The notes beneath the pieces were generated by a model. The model was not told the origin of the DNA. It made no database searches and saw only the letters and a program-made list of their open reading frames with translations. A stretch of 64,000 nucleotides of DNA, taken from positions 1-64,000 of the forward strand of contig CAMMNN010000003.1 of the NCBI GenBank assembly GCA_946498245.1. The letters are read 5' to 3'. This DNA is from an uncultured Clostridium sp. GTDB taxonomy: Bacteria > Bacillota > Clostridia > Lachnospirales > Lachnospiraceae. Below, piece by piece: positions 50,961 through 61,400 of this stretch (its first letter is position 1; each line of letters opens with the position of its first letter). Made by a program: the position numbers and the translations under genes.

Positions 50961-51386
50961 TCAAATTTGCGTGGAATATAATTCCAGTTTCTCTATCCCC
51001 AGAACTTCTTTTCCGCCCCAATAAACGCGGCATCTTTCCGACTTTTTAATAGAAGTCATATTCGGAACTATATGGCGCCTTTCTATCCCCTTCTCATCCT
51101 CCAGAACAATCTCACAGTACCGCTTCCTTATTTTTGATTCCCTTACTTCCTTGACTGTTCCTTCGATCATTTCATACCGTTTCCCAATGATAACCCGAAA
51201 CAGCATAAGAAACCGTACCAGCAGGCCGCCGACGCACAGCAAAGTTAGTTTCAAAAATCCCTGCCCCGCCTGCCACCGCTCCATGAGGCCGCCAACTGCA
51301 AAAATAACCAGAATCATGGCGGCCTCTAACACTAAACGCTGTTTTAGTACACCTGGAACCTCTTCCCATTCAGCAAACCCGTTCAT
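50961..51386 (-). CDS. Hypothetical two-helix membrane protein
   Basis: This 141-residue protein starts at 51386 (MNGFAEWEEVPGVLKQR), 17 bases before the upstream stop; the longer frame up to 51677 is only an overlap with the preceding gene. Two membrane helices lie at about 20-40 (LEAAMILVIFAVGGLM) and 48-70 (LTLLCVGGLLVRFLMLFRVII). The soluble C-terminus has a beta-rich pattern (GTVKEVRESKIRKRYCEIVLED, CRVYWGGKEVLGIEKLELY). Its function is unknown. It is coupled to the gene at 51370-51903. Confidence 0.6.
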   Translation of the reverse strand: MNGFAEWEEVPGVLKQRLVLEAAMILVIFAVGGLMERWQAGQGFLKLTLLCVGGLLVRFLMLFRVIIGKRYEMIEGTVKEVRESKIRKRYCEIVLEDEKGIERRHIVPNMTSIKKSERCRVYWGGKEVLGIEKLELYSTQI

Positions 51387-51903
51387 ACACCAGGACTGTT
51401 TCAGGAAGTTTTTTCTTAAACGCCTGGTAAAACTGTTCCATATCTTCCTTAGCGTAGCCGAAACCTCTGACATAAAAAACCGCACCTCCCGTTCCATGCT
51501 CCATTTGAACCATACTGTTTCCACCTGCCTGCATCTTGATAAAGAACCCCTTTTCCCTCTTATCCTGCACAACCAGTTCAATTTCCTCATAGGGAATCTG
51601 TCCGGATTCATACGCGCCATTCCGCCCCGGCTGATGGAAAACCGCCATCTGCTTCCGCAGCTCCAGGAAACATCCATTTACCGGCATAATCCGCCTCTTT
51701 TCCCGTTGATACAAAATAAACAGCAGCATCGCTCCGGTCAAAAAAAGAGCAGCCACTCCGGCTGCCCCATACCAAAATCTGATCCTTGCACAAATACATA
51801 TCCCCAAAAATCCCAAAATACCGCAGACCGGCATCAGATATAGCCACTGCTCTTCCCGGTCCATCCTGCGGTACATGGCCTCCTCTGCGAATTCCAAGCG
51901 CAA
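51370..51903 (-). CDS. Hypothetical membrane protein
   Basis: A 177-residue protein with a TTG start at 51903, 7 bases after GGGGAGG. Two helices at about 23-40 and 44-66 (LMPVCGILGFLGICICARI, GAAGVAALFLTGAMLLFILY) anchor it. A soluble domain of about 110 residues (FLELRKQMAVFHQPG, EIELVVQDKREKGFFIKM) follows. Its plan parallels the next gene product, so the two may form one membrane complex. It belongs to the operon starting with the zinc-finger gene at 52382. Confidence 0.6.
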   Translation of the reverse strand: MRLEFAEEAMYRRMDREEQWLYLMPVCGILGFLGICICARIRFWYGAAGVAALFLTGAMLLFILYQREKRRIMPVNGCFLELRKQMAVFHQPGRNGAYESGQIPYEEIELVVQDKREKGFFIKMQAGGNSMVQMEHGTGGAVFYVRGFGYAKEDMEQFYQAFKKKLPETVLVYERVC

Positions 51904-51920
51904 TCTGCTTCCTCCCCTCT

Positions 51921-52382
51921 TTATGCCGCGTCCTTATTTCTCCCCCGATGCTGCCTGAAAACCCGTCTGCACCGCTCCATCGCCTGGTCGCACATTTCTT
52001 CCGTAAAATATCCGATATGGGTTTCCGAATAAGGCAGGTTCAACTGGATTGCCAGCCACTGGTAGACCTCACTCTTATTCATGACACCTGCCTGGACCAA
52101 CTTATTTAATTCCCGGTGCGTGCGGATCCGCTTATTCCTCAATGCAGAATTGGCCAGTGTGCCGTAAGGGCGTTTGCTGCCCTTATGGACTCCCACATAA
52201 GCATCGCACACCGGATATCCGCTGCATACATATAACTTCGTCCCTGGTTCTATGGTCTGAGCCCCATGCACATACTCTGCTGGTCTGATTACGGCTTTCT
52301 GGCCGCAATAAGGGCAGACTGGCGTGGAAATCTCCTGCTTTTCCGGATACCGGATTTTATAGGTTCTGCGTCTTTCTCTCAT
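51921..52382 (-). CDS. DUF3268-type zinc-finger ICE protein
   Basis: This 153-residue protein has CPYCGQKAVIRPAEYVHG (about 23-40) and KLYVCSGYPVCDAYVGVHKG (about 49-68), together a four-cysteine zinc ribbon like that of topoisomerase C-terminal fingers, followed by SKRPYGTLANSALR, typical of the DUF3268 family found on ICEs and phages. The C-terminal part is helical and basic and may bind DNA. GGGGAGG precedes the ATG. It is probably the first gene of a three-gene unit. Confidence 0.82.
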   Translation of the reverse strand: MRERRRTYKIRYPEKQEISTPVCPYCGQKAVIRPAEYVHGAQTIEPGTKLYVCSGYPVCDAYVGVHKGSKRPYGTLANSALRNKRIRTHRELNKLVQAGVMNKSEVYQWLAIQLNLPYSETHIGYFTEEMCDQAMERCRRVFRQHRGRNKDAA

Positions 52383-52453
52383 TTGGCATTCCTCCCCTCT
52401 TCCTATTCATTATAGAAAACCGCAGTTTCTGTTTTCAAGGGCATTTTTAAAAA

Positions 52454-52487
52454 ATATGGGGAAAAAGATTTCTCTTCTTCCCCATAT
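52454..52487 (-). terminator. Terminator of the giant adhesin gene
   Basis: ATATGGGGAA (52454-52463) and TTCCCCATAT (52478-52487) form a perfect 10-bp stem. On the minus strand it is followed by TTTTTTAAAAA (complement of 52443-52453). It lies just after the stop at 52495. Confidence 0.85.
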
Positions 52488-52494
52488 CCGGTTT

Positions 52495-55400
52495 TTACGC
52501 ATTCAGATTCATTGTAACACCCGCATCTTTTTTACGCTTTCTTCGGTACGCATAAACACCTCCTCCGGCACCAGCGCCGGTTGCCGCTGCAGCAGCCGCC
52601 GCAAGCAGCAGCCCTGTGTTTTTCTTCGGCTTGTAAACACCAGTCGCTTTCATGGTGTAGGTAATGATTCCGCTGCCGGAATTCTGAGCCGGCTCGTAGG
52701 AAGACAGATAACGCACGCCGTCCTCTTCTGGAAACACCGCAGTCCCCTGATAAGTCACTGCACAGTCCCGTACTAACTTTTTTCCGCTTATCCGTGCATC
52801 CCGGCACAAAACGCCGTCGGCATCCTCATAAGCCTCTCCGTCCCAAACCGCATCCTCTACGGTATAGTTATCTGAGTCCGCCCCAATCAGAGAAAGCAGC
52901 TCCGCCTCATACCCGGCAAAATCCGGTTCATCGCCAGCCAGCGTAAACACCTGCTCCCCCAACCAGTACCCGTCAAGCCCATATTCATGGAACGTAGCCT
53001 GGAAAGAAAATCCGTCCTCCCACCGCTCCGCAGAAAATTCCTGGCCGGAAATTGTCCCGGAAATCTCTGCCGTTTGTCCGGTAGCCTCATCCGTGACAGT
53101 AATGGGAATCGCAGACGGCAGACGGTCCAATGCTTCCACACTGTCATAGGTAACCGTCTCCTCTGCTGTAACCTCATGGGCTGGTATCTTTGTTTCTTCC
53201 AGCCTGGTTTCCGCAAGGCGATATTCCAGGCCGTCCCGCTCCATCTGCTCGTCCGGTTGATGCTTTTCTGCGTACTCTTCTAAAAACGGGCTCGTGGTAA
53301 GTTCTAAGCTTCCTCCGTTGTTCCCATCTCCCTCCTGTTTCAATACCTCTGTGTGGATTTCCGAGAGACGGTATGTAATACCGTCCCTCTCCAGCTCTTT
53401 TTCAAACAGTTTTTCTGCCTCATCGGAATCTGGGTTTGTGGTGGTGTACTGGTGTTCCTCGTAAAGATTTTCCAGCACTTCCCCGCTTTCCGCCGCCAGG
53501 GTTTCCTTTGCCGGCATCCCTGCAAGCAAAAGGCCCAGGATCAGGAACATCCTCAGCGTTTTTCCGGTTCTGTGGCCATGTTTCGGATTCCTTTTCCTGC
53601 TAAAGATAATAAATGCCAAAAGCCCTGCCGCAGACGCCGCCCAGGCTGCAAAAAACAGCCCCAGGTTGCTGGAATCCCCGGTTTTCGGCACACGGAGCAG
53701 ATCGCCAATGGTCAAGTCGCCCTCTCCCTGCCGTTTCGTTTCATATTCCGCAGTGATTCGTCCGTAATGTTTCTGATCGGTTATGGTACAGTTGCCGATA
53801 ATACTTCCATCCTCAAAGACAGTAAAGGTAAAAACGGTCTCATTCAGCTCATAACCGTCCGGAGCCACAACTTCCCGGAAATGGTACACTCCAGGGGCCG
53901 GGACTTCAAAATAGACCTTTCCACGTTCATCGCTGACATCCTCAAAAATCTTGTTTCCCTCTGAATCCGTAATCTCAATGACGGCTCCCGGCAGTTCCTC
54001 CGCCGTTGTCACATCTTCTTTGGAGATGATAACTGTCCCTTTCTTATAGTTAAAAAGCTCCGTATCTCCCTCTATGGCTCCTGCCGGCGTGATTGTAAAC
54101 TGGTAGACCATTTCATTTAAGTAATACCCATCCGGCGCGGCTACTTCTTGGAACGTGTAGGTTCCTTCTCCCGGTTTCTCAAAACGGAGGGTTCCAGACG
54201 GACCAGTCACACCTTCATAGTAGACACTTCCATCCGGCCGGTAGACCGTAATCGCTGCGTTGGCTAACCGTTCTCCAGTGGCGCCGTCCACTTTATACAG
54301 CTCCATATACGCTTCCTCCGGTCCAGGATTATGGCCGCCACCACCTCCACCGCCGGAGTGAGTAATCTTATAGTTTTTCACAGTAAACTCCTGGATTTCT
54401 TCCAGGTCTTTTACCTCAATCTCCTGGGGCTCCATCTTTTTGTATCCGGCCGGCGCTTTTACCTCCCGCACAATGTATGTCCCCGCAGGCAGCCTGGTAA
54501 AATGCTCCGCTGTGTCTGCTTTGGACTCCCATTCCCGGATTACCGTACCGTCTGATTTTCTGATCAGCTGCAAAATGGCTCCGCCCAGCAGCTTTCCGCT
54601 GCTTCCTGTCTTTTCAATTTCCACCTGGATAGGCTGGTTTAAAACGGTAAAGCTCTGGTTCACTTCATCCGGCTGAATGGTAATCGGAAGATCTTTCATG
54701 GCTGCATAGCCCTCTGGTGTTTCGACTTCACGAATTACATAATCTCCCGCCGCAATTCCTGTAAAGGTAACGGGATTCCCATCGGTAATCCATTCCTTTA
54801 CTATGCTCTCAGTATCCTGCCCTGCGTTTTGTACCAGCTGCAGCTTCGCGCCGGTTACCGGCGTATGATCCAAACCATCCTCTTTCGTAAACTCGGTCAC
54901 AATCTTTTCGTTTTCCAGAGTAACCACCTGTTTTTCCTCCAGTCCGGTCACCTCAAACTGCACCTCCTTTGCAATGGCATACCCCTCCGGGGCCTGCGTT
55001 TCCCGCAGAATATAATGCCCTTTGGAAAGTCCCTGAAAGACTTCCGGAACGCCCGTGCTGATCCACTCTCTCAAAACGGTTCCGTCTTCGCTGCGGATTA
55101 AACAAAGGCTTGCTCCCGGGAGCGGAAGTCCTGTTTCTTTATCCAGTTTTTCTACCTCTGTAATGAGTTTCTGGTTTGTGACGCAGAATGTCTGGACGCC
55201 GTTTTTATTGGTAACCTGAATTTCCACCGGCTCTTTTAAGAGCAAGTAACCCTCGGCTGCCTGGATTTCCCGGATCTGGTACGTCCCTGGTTTTAACCCT
55301 CGGATGACCTGGGGTTCCGCTCCCGTTGTCCACTGGGACAGGACTTCGCCAGTCTCATCCACCAGCTGCAGAACAGCTCCCGTCACAGGTTCCCTGGTTT

Positions 55401-58400
55401 CCGTATCCTTCTTTTCAATCTGCACCTTCGTTTTCTCATTCTCTACCACAAAGGTCTGAACCCGGTAGTCTTTCGTAATGGTAATGGAAACCGGCTCCTT
55501 TAACATCTGATACCCGGCCGGCGTTTCGATTTCCTGGATTTCATATTCTCCTGCTGGGAGTCCCTGGAAAACCACTGTTCCAGTTTCATCGGTCAGCCAT
55601 TCCTCAATCGTCTCTCCGGTTTCCTTTCGCACCAGCCTTAATCTTGCTCCGGCCAGCGCCTCGTTGGTTTCGCCGTCTATCTTGCGGATTTCGGTTTTGG
55701 TATCATCATCAAACATTTCCACATAAGGAATTTCCTCGGCCGTCATGTTTTCTTTGATTGTAAAGTACACCTTCTCCGCCTCCAGATACCCCTCCGGAGC
55801 CTTTGTTTCAATGAGTACATATTCTCCTGGCTCCAACCGTTTGATAATGTGGGGCTCTGTTTCAGAAATCCAACTGTCGATGACTTCACCTTCTATCTTA
55901 ACCAGATTTCCATCCGCATCTGTTTCTTCTGTCACCGGCCGTACCTCCAGATAGGCTCCCGGAAGTTCTTCTTTATCCGTAAGAGTCTTTTTGGAAATAA
56001 CCACCTCGTTGGGCTGATTGGGGGCTGCATAGTGGAACACCAATTTCTTCAGTCGGTCTGTCGTCACATTAAACTGGAAGTGTTCGGCCTCCGGCTCCAG
56101 CAGATAACCGTCCGGGGCACTTACTTCCTGCACCTGGAAATGATACAGGCTGACGGTTCCATCTTTGCCCACAGAGCCGATTGGCACCGGGCTGCTGACG
56201 GCACGTCCATCCTCTCCGGTAATCAGAATGACCGCCGAATTGGTATCCAGGTTGGTAAACTTAAACCTGGCTCCGGATAACTTTGTATCCGGGTTCTCGG
56301 AGTCATATTTTTCAATCTCCAGCTGTCCCAAAATCAGTTCATTGACCAGTTCCAGCTTTTGAATCCCTGCCTCTTCGGTAATGGTAAAGGGAAGCTCCGC
56401 CGCACGGACATATCCAAAGGGCGTCTGCTCCTCTACAAAATAGTAGTCGCCGGCCACAGGCTCAGAAAGCTCATGGATACGCAGATCACCCACCGTATAT
56501 CCCTCTGGAATCCGCCCCTGTTCCTCGTCCCGTTTGGTGTAGGTTCCTTCAGAGCCGGAAATCCACCGGTCTACCAGGTAGCTCTCCTCATATTCCATGG
56601 CTGGTATCAGTTCTCCGTCCTCATCATACAGGAAGTTTCCTTCCGTATCCGTCAGATACAAAAGGTTCCCCTCCCCATCTTTCATCTGATGTTTTACCAG
56701 CGAACCGTCTGCCGCCGCCCGGTAAACTGCCAGGGTCGCTCCCTCAATTTCTTTTCCGCCGGCCTGGTTTACCTTTGTTAAAAGAACACGGATTGGCTCA
56801 TCCTCCATGGTAAACTGCTGCACCCGGTCTTTGGAACCCACATCCAGAACCGGGACATACATAGGCTCTGCCAGGGCATATCCCACGGGAGCCTGCTCCT
56901 CCACCAGTACATACTTTCCGACCGGCAGGTATTCAAACCGCTGCGCCCCCGTCTCTGTCACATAGGTAACGGCCTGCTCGGTTCCGGGAACCGGCCTGAT
57001 GTCATAATCGTAGGCGATATAGGAGTGCCCGCCGGGTATGGTAACGGAATGGGCTGTTTTCCGGATCTCCTCTCCATCGTTTGTCTGCCATTCATACAGC
57101 TTGTTCTGTCTATCATAGAGTATCTGTCCGTCGTCTCCATAAAGGGGTTCTCCCTTTTCATTTACCAGCGCCAGATATAAGGCCAGGATTGCGGGATTTT
57201 CACTTTCAATCACGTTCCCGCTGTCTGCATCAACCTTCAAAAATTCCACTGCCGTATGGTCATCTTCCATCACAAACGACTGGACTTCTCCGGTTTCCTC
57301 AATGATTACCTCCACATCCTCGGAGGTTACATAGCCAGCCTGGGTGGGAACCCTGGTTTCCCGCAGAATGTAGTCCCCCGGCATGATGTGATCGATCCAG
57401 TGCGGCTTTTCGCCATCCGATACCCAGGAAGCTGCCACAATCGGCTCTCCCGCCGAATCAAGAAGAATCTCCAGATGCCAGCCCCGGTCCGTATCGTCAT
57501 AAACACGGTAAGCCTCATAAAGCGTCAGCTCTGCCCCCGCAACTTCCTTTCTGGAGGTCATGTCTAACTTGGAAATTTCCAGTTTCGTGTAATCGTCTTC
57601 CATATAGAAAGGCTGGGTTTCAGAAAGTTCTTCCACAAGCATCCCAATCGCCATAGACTGAACGTATCCATCGCCAAGCGGCGCCGCTGTTTCTTCCAGG
57701 ATATAGGCTCCCTGAGGGACTCTTGCAATTTCATAGGCCCCATCCTCTGAGGTAATCCACTCGTTCTCAATCCAGGTAACGCCGCCGTCCTTATAATAAA
57801 TGGGGAGGCCATTTTCATCTACCACAGGCTGCAAGTCACTGTTTATGGTCTGCTTGCCGGTTTCGTCCGTATAAACATCCACGGACTGGGAAATGATCTT
57901 ATCCCCGTTTTCGTCTAAAGGCCAGACAATTATGGTTCCCTTGGCATCGGTCACATAGGCCATTCCCGTTTCTGAATCCAGCATACAGATCCGGTTCCCC
58001 CAGTCGTCCAGACCGTACAAAATCCCGGTTTCCTCATCATACTCCGTAGGATCATACTCCAGGTCAAAGTACCAGAGGGCCGCCGGCGGGTTCTTCTCCT
58101 GCGTAATATCCCACTGCGCATTTCCCTGGCTGTCTGTCCCCGTCTGGCGGATGTCCGTGTCATAGCCAGTTTCATAGGCTGTGATTCCAATGACGGAATC
58201 AAACAGATTCCGCTTTACTTCAACGCCCTCGTATTCATGGCTGCCAGTCTGTTTTACCACCAAGCCCTGGTACAGCGTTAGCGTTGCATTCTTTACATAC
58301 ACTGGTTCAGAAGAAACTTCCAGATTCTTTGTCACATAGCCAAATCCTGCAAAGGTTCCGTTTGGCAGATACTGAAGTTCTACATCTCCACGGTTCTTTA

Positions 58401-61400
58401 ATTGTTCCTCATCTCCGTCTACCCGGTAGGTGATGGATTCCTGCTGTTTCTCCAGCTTATGGATTTCTACATGGGTGGGCTGATCCTTAACCACAATCTG
58501 ATGCAGATCCTCTACCACCGTCTTGCCGTCAGAGCCAATGGGACGGATGTACTGGTATTTGACTGCCTGGATTTTTTGGCCCGCATCCCCGTCCTCATAG
58601 TATTCCACCTTGTCACTGTAAACGGTAAAGGCGATAGGCTTTGATTTTACATAACCTGCCGGCGGTTCTACCTCCACCAGCACATAGGCTCCGGCTCCAA
58701 GAGGCTGGTAGGTTTCAATGTATCCCACGCACTGCTTTTCTGTGGTTATGGTTCCATCCGGATGCTCTACTTCCCCGTCGCGGACCGTCGTATAAGCCTT
58801 GAAAACGCCTACCTCTGCGCCGGAAGCATCCTGCATGAAAATCTGCTCGTTCTCGTCATAAAGCGGGATCCCGTTCTCATCAAACAGGATATCGCCGGTG
58901 CCGGTCACATGATCAGCCCCGTCTCCGGAAATATCCCGTTTTGCCGCATAGATTTTAAAAAGTGCTCCTTCATGGATGATGTTCTCTCCTGTTTCCGAGT
59001 CTATCTTCTCAATCCGCAGTCTGGAACTGTAAAACTCGTTCTCCACGTCCTCATTGGCAAAGGAAATGAAATTAAAGCTGCCGTCTTCTTCCAGGCCCGG
59101 TTCCCGGTTTCCAATATCGCCGTCATCATTGATGACCTCCCCATATCTGGGGTCTAATACGCTCCATGGAATCAGTGCCTTGGCAAACTGCCGGTCTACT
59201 GCCGTGGACTTCCCAGTCATGGTCGCCACATTATCCAGAGTTACGCCGTAATCCGTGATTGCCCCATTCCGGTCATAATAGGTTTCATAATAGATATGAT
59301 CCGCGGTTCCTGCATTCTCACTGATGGAACCATAATGATAATAGGCCGCCACTGCATCATTCTGGCAGTCCCTTGCCATATCCGGCTCCAGCCCGTACTT
59401 GAATACCTCAAAATCGCCGTCATCATTATGGGCCTTGATGATATGGGTTTCCTCATTAAAACGGATGAAATACCGCTCCATCAGTTCCTCTGGCGTCATT
59501 TCCGCATCATAGAGGTACTCCGCTGAAGGAATCTTATCATGGACCGTTCCGTCCCCGTCTACCTGGGGGATAAAGGGAATCTCAATCTCCTTCGGTGTAT
59601 CAATCTGATAATGTTTCTGGGGAATCCCGGTAGGCTGCTGCTCTACCAACACATAGGTTCCATAGGGAAGCATCCGGCTTTCTCCCCAGTAATCATCCTT
59701 GCCGCCGCCCTGGTTGGCATGAACCGTTGTCATGTCCCCGTCTGCGTCGTGCTTTTCGGTATCCCACTCTAAAGCGAGAGAGGAGGCATATTCCGGGTTC
59801 TCCTTAAAAAACTGCTCATAGTCATAGCTGCCCTCCTCTTTTACGGTCAGCTTTCCGGTGTCCAGTAAATCGGAACGCAGATAGAGCTTAAAGAAAAATC
59901 CCGGCAGGGTTTTGGTTTCTTCTTTTCCGTTATAACCTCCAAAAAGAACGGTAAAGGGGTCTCTGTGGATTTCATAAGTATTGTTTTCATAGGAATCCAG
60001 AGCAATATCCTTGGTTACCTTGATGGCCTGCTTAATGACCCTCTGCTCCACGATGACTGGCTCCTGTCTGGTTCCGGCATCCTCATAAATGGCATACTGT
60101 CCCGGATACAGCAATAAGGTATATTTTACATAAGAACCCTCATCCAGCGCCTCTTTCTGCGTGGATACACTGACTGCCGCATTTGGATAAGAATCCATGG
60201 ATTTTGCCGCAACCCGGTACACTTTCGTGTGGCTCTTCTGATCCTCAAAGGTCTCGTCAGATGTGTCTGCCGAAACAATGAATCTGCCGCTTTCCTTATC
60301 ATAGCTTACCGCTGCCTCGTTTAAGGTTTCCTCGTACTCCGTAATCTCCTGTTTTGAGTAGATTGGTTTCGCAACCATCTTTGGAATGGGATTTCCTTCC
60401 GTGTCTAAAAGGATTTCTCCGGAAGCATACGTTTCATAGAGGGGGACATACTTCGTCTGAAGAACCAGTTTTCCTGCCTGAAACGCAGTTTCATCCAGTT
60501 TCTTTTCCTCTATGGTAAAGGTGTAGCCGTCCTGCTCATACTCTCCTTTTTCATAAATGGCATAGTAATAGCCGTTTTCATATTCCTGGCGCACGGCCAG
60601 CCGGCCGCTGCCTCTCTCATAAACGGCGGAGGCCCCTTTTATGGCCTGATACCCGTGACGGATTTTTGCATACCACGCGCCATCCTGCTCAAACACTTCC
60701 TCCACATCATAGGCATCCCAAAAACTGTTGGACGCGCAGGATTCCAGGATTTCCTCAATCATCTCCCCATTGGTATCTCCCGACAACGGGAGAATCGTCC
60801 ACGGAGCCTCTGTCAGAGCAGTTTTGTAGCCGGACATGGATAGGGCAGAATACGTTTCCCACAAAATATAATCCGGGTCAATATCTTCTGATTCCTCTAA
60901 GTCCATATCCGAGGGTTCCTCTCTTGTAATTTCCGGAATATAGGCGTTCAAACGGTTCACTGCCCGTACCGTTTTCATGGAAGGCGCGTCGGAATCCAGG
61001 GGATTCCCATCCGCATCCTGCTTTACCACTTTATTGCCCTCAGCGTCCAGCTTATATTCCCCGCCTTTCGCCGTTTCATAAATGGGATTCCCCTCGGCAT
61101 CGGTGGCTTCCACCCGCTCAGTCCCGGTAATGACATCCTCTGTCCGGGTCGTCTCCTTTGTAATGACCTCATACACCGAAAGATTCTCCGGCAGTCCGGA
61201 AAGGTAGACATCAAAACCTTTGGTATCATAGTAATCTACCGTAAAATCATAGGAATTTCCATCCCACTCATTGATTTCATGGTAAAAACCATCCGTAGAG
61301 GCACTTCCGGATGCTGTAAGAACCACCGGCTTGCCCGTCCGGTTGCTCTCGGAGAGATTTTTTCCTGTTCTGGAAAGCTCATAGCCCTCTGAACGGGAAA

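Noticed and set aside
51387..51677. Upstream extension of the gene at 50961-51386
   Set aside because: This part overlaps another frame with clear membrane-protein character (51370-51903) and has no ribosome site of its own.
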